Assembly: GCA_015657395.1 (NCBI GenBank)
Contig: JADLKI010000009.1
Coordinates: 196,494 to 204,054 of the forward strand
Reading direction: 5' to 3'
DNA length: 7,561 nucleotides
DNA from: Spirochaetales bacterium
GTDB lineage: Bacteria > Spirochaetota > Spirochaetia > Treponematales > Rectinemataceae
Part shown: one piece after another, positions 6,341-7,561 of the stretch
How positions within the stretch are numbered: the stretch's first letter is position 1
Layout of the letters: each line of letters opens with the position of its first letter
Program-made: the position numbers and the translations under genes
The notes under the pieces: generated by a model
The model's input: only the letters and a program-made list of their open reading frames with translations
The model's database searches: none
What the model was told of the DNA's origin: nothing

Positions 6341-7356
6341 GGGCTGCCTCCTCGGACGGGGATGACGTGGTACCCCACCGATATCCTCTCCGGCGAGCGG
6401 GTGCCTATCAGCTGCCCGACGACGAGGGATATGCCGGACCGCCCCATGGCGGCGGCATCCCGGACGATGCTCGCGTGCACGACTCCTTTCTCGATGAGCC
6501 TGTTCACCTCGGAGTTCTCGTCCGCACCTATGATGATGCTCTGGCCGACATTGCCGCGGTCGATGATGACCTGGGCCGCGCCGATCGTCGCCTTCGCGTC
6601 GATGCAGAGAATCGCGTTGATGTCCGGGTGTTCGGTGAGCATGCGCGCACAGGCGTCCTCACCGCCGAGGATGCTCTCTTCCTCTCTGACGGCGGCGGCG
6701 ATTGCGGCGCCCGGCCTGCCCTTCAGCACTTCTTCCACGCCCCGGTAGAAGGGCTCTTCGTTGAACGCATAGCCCAGGGACGTGTCCGATGAGAGGATGA
6801 TGCCGATCCTCACCACGGTGCCGAGCAATCCCAGCACAAGCGTGCTCGCCTCCTTGCCTTGGCTGAAGGAGTCGCCGGTCACACCCGACCGGGTCCAGCT
6901 CTGGGGCGCATCCATCGCGAGCGGCACAAAGGGGATGCGCTCGCTCTCGGCCTTCTGCGCGAATCGCTGCACATCCATTCCCTTGGGCTGAAAAAGAATG
7001 ATGCCGTCGGCCTTGCTGCGCAGCGCGATCTCGAACCAGCGCAGCACTTCTTCAGAGGTGCTGCCGGCCTCGCCGATCGCCGTCGATGTGTAATAAAAGA
7101 TCTGCAGCGCCGCATTCTGCCTCTCCGATTCCTCGCGCAGACCCTCGATGAGGTGAGTGTAGAAGGGATCGGCGGTATCGGGCAGGATCGCGACGATGTG
7201 GAACTTGGCTGTCCGCACCGTGGCGGGGTTGCGCAGGATCGTCGACGTAAGGGCGTTGCGGCTCCTGTTGACGAGCGAAATATTGATGGCCAGCGCCCCT
7301 GCCAGCGCAACCCCAAACACGACGATGGGCAGCATCCGCCACGCAGCGCGTTTCAT
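6337..7356 (-). CDS. Membrane-anchored periplasmic-binding-protein-like sugar sensor (partner of the histidine kinase)
   Basis: This is a type I periplasmic-binding protein (Peripla_BP_4-like fold) of 339 residues. A hydrophobic segment at about 9-29 follows MKRAAWRM. There is no lipobox cysteine, and an Ala-X-Ala-like site at 21-23 is possible, so it is either an N-terminally anchored or a secreted protein; I favour the anchor. Fold landmarks are HIVAILPDTADPFYTHL (53-69), ADGIILFQP (116-124), IPFVPLAMD (141-149), INAILCID (246-253) and IIIGADENSEV (274-284). Compared with the two receptors downstream it lacks the YDR, DNN and GQDAE motifs, so its ligand or mode of binding differs. It is encoded immediately before the kinase with a 4-bp overlap, as XylFII precedes LytS in Clostridium. 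The likely job is ligand sensing for the kinase rather than transport. The start overlaps the glmS stop (ATGA) with only a weak AAGAG upstream, suggesting translational coupling. The specific ligand is unknown. Confidence 0.88.
   Translation of the reverse strand: MKRAAWRMLPIVVFGVALAGALAINISLVNRSRNALTSTILRNPATVRTAKFHIVAILPDTADPFYTHLIEGLREESERQNAALQIFYYTSTAIGEAGSTSEEVLRWFEIALRSKADGIILFQPKGMDVQRFAQKAESERIPFVPLAMDAPQSWTRSGVTGDSFSQGKEASTLVLGLLGTVVRIGIILSSDTSLGYAFNEEPFYRGVEEVLKGRPGAAIAAAVREEESILGGEDACARMLTEHPDINAILCIDAKATIGAAQVIIDRGNVGQSIIIGADENSEVNRLIEKGVVHASIVRDAAAMGRSGISLVVGQLIGTRSPERISVGYHVIPVRGGSP
6347..6353 (-). promoter_or_regulatory. Ribosome-binding site of the sensor kinase
   Basis: GAGGAGG in mRNA sense, 6 nt before the ATG at 6340, is embedded in the last codons of the upstream binding-protein gene. 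The strong site together with the ATGA overlap supports this start and coupled translation. Confidence 0.75.
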
Positions 7357-7561
7357 TCTACCGTCACACTCTTGGCGAGATTGCGCGGCTGGTCGACATC
7401 GCGGTTCAGCTCCAGGGCGCAGAAATACGCGAAGAGCTGAAGCGGCACGACCATGCTGAAGGGATAGAACTTCGGGTCTGCCTTCTTCACGGGGATGAAG
7501 TCGTCGGCGAGCGCCATGGCTTCGGCGTCGCCCTCGACTCCGACCGCGATGATGGGGCCGC
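7353..7561 (-). CDS. glmS: Glutamine--fructose-6-phosphate aminotransferase (isomerizing), C-terminal end (5' part outside window)
   Basis: GlmS is the cytoplasmic enzyme that makes glucosamine-6-phosphate from fructose-6-phosphate and glutamine, the first step towards UDP-GlcNAc, peptidoglycan and lipopolysaccharide. Only the last 69 residues are in the window. They run from GPIIAVGVEGD in the second isomerase (SIS) domain through VVPLQLFAYFCALE to the invariant C-terminal tail DQPRNLAKSVTVE and the TGA. That tail, which closes over the active site in GlmS, is diagnostic. The stop codon shares ATGA with the start of the anchored binding protein, so at least part of the sensory operon is probably transcribed through glmS. 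Confidence 0.97.
   Translation of the reverse strand, partial: GPIIAVGVEGDAEAMALADDFIPVKKADPKFYPFSMVVPLQLFAYFCALELNRDVDQPRNLAKSVTVE

Noticed and set aside
4877..6748. 623-codon open frame on the plus strand
   Set aside because: It is antisense to the histidine kinase and the anchored sensor. It has low-complexity acidic/basic composition and no known motif.
1..7561. CRISPR arrays, tRNA/rRNA genes, insertion sequences, attachment sites
   Set aside because: No repeated units, cloverleaf-like stretches, transposase-like frames or terminal inverted repeats were seen. Nearly all of the window is covered by the seven genes.

Overview
All genes in this window read on the minus strand, so biological order runs from high to low coordinates. 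The DNA is GC-rich with tight gene packing. The ChvE-like binding protein has a cleavable signal peptide without a lipobox, which fits a periplasm and therefore a diderm. A YesM/YesN-type two-component pair next to ChvE/GguA sugar-transport genes is common in spirochaetes and some Firmicutes. A spirochaete is my best guess, but this is inference only.

Layout in transcription order: the 3' end of glmS (7561-7353); a membrane-anchored periplasmic-binding-protein-like sensor (7356-6337); a YesM-type sensor histidine kinase with a HAMP domain (6340-4832); a YesN-type response regulator with a C-terminal AraC-type HTH (4835-3246); a XylF-like sugar-binding lipoprotein (3253-2180); a 243-bp gap with regulatory-looking structure; a ChvE-like sugar-binding protein (1936-854); a 100-bp gap with a strong hairpin; and the first half of a GguA/MmsA (XylG-type) sugar ABC-transporter ATPase (753-1, running off the window). 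The first three junctions are 4-bp ATGA overlaps and the fourth is an 8-bp overlap. glmS through the XylF-like gene therefore look like one translationally coupled unit.

How the parts may work together: the anchored binding protein, kinase and regulator resemble the three-component XylFII-LytS-YesN xylose-sensing arrangement known from Clostridium, in which a membrane-anchored binding protein presents the sugar signal to the kinase and the AraC-type regulator switches on xylFGH. Here the presumed target is the downstream ChvE-GguA(-GguB) transporter. A second sugar-binding lipoprotein is inserted between regulator and transporter, and the sensory genes are coupled to glmS (glucosamine-6-phosphate synthesis). 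The permease should lie just beyond position 1.

I see no tRNA, rRNA, CRISPR array, insertion sequence or other mobile element. The long plus-strand open frames are antisense shadows of these genes.
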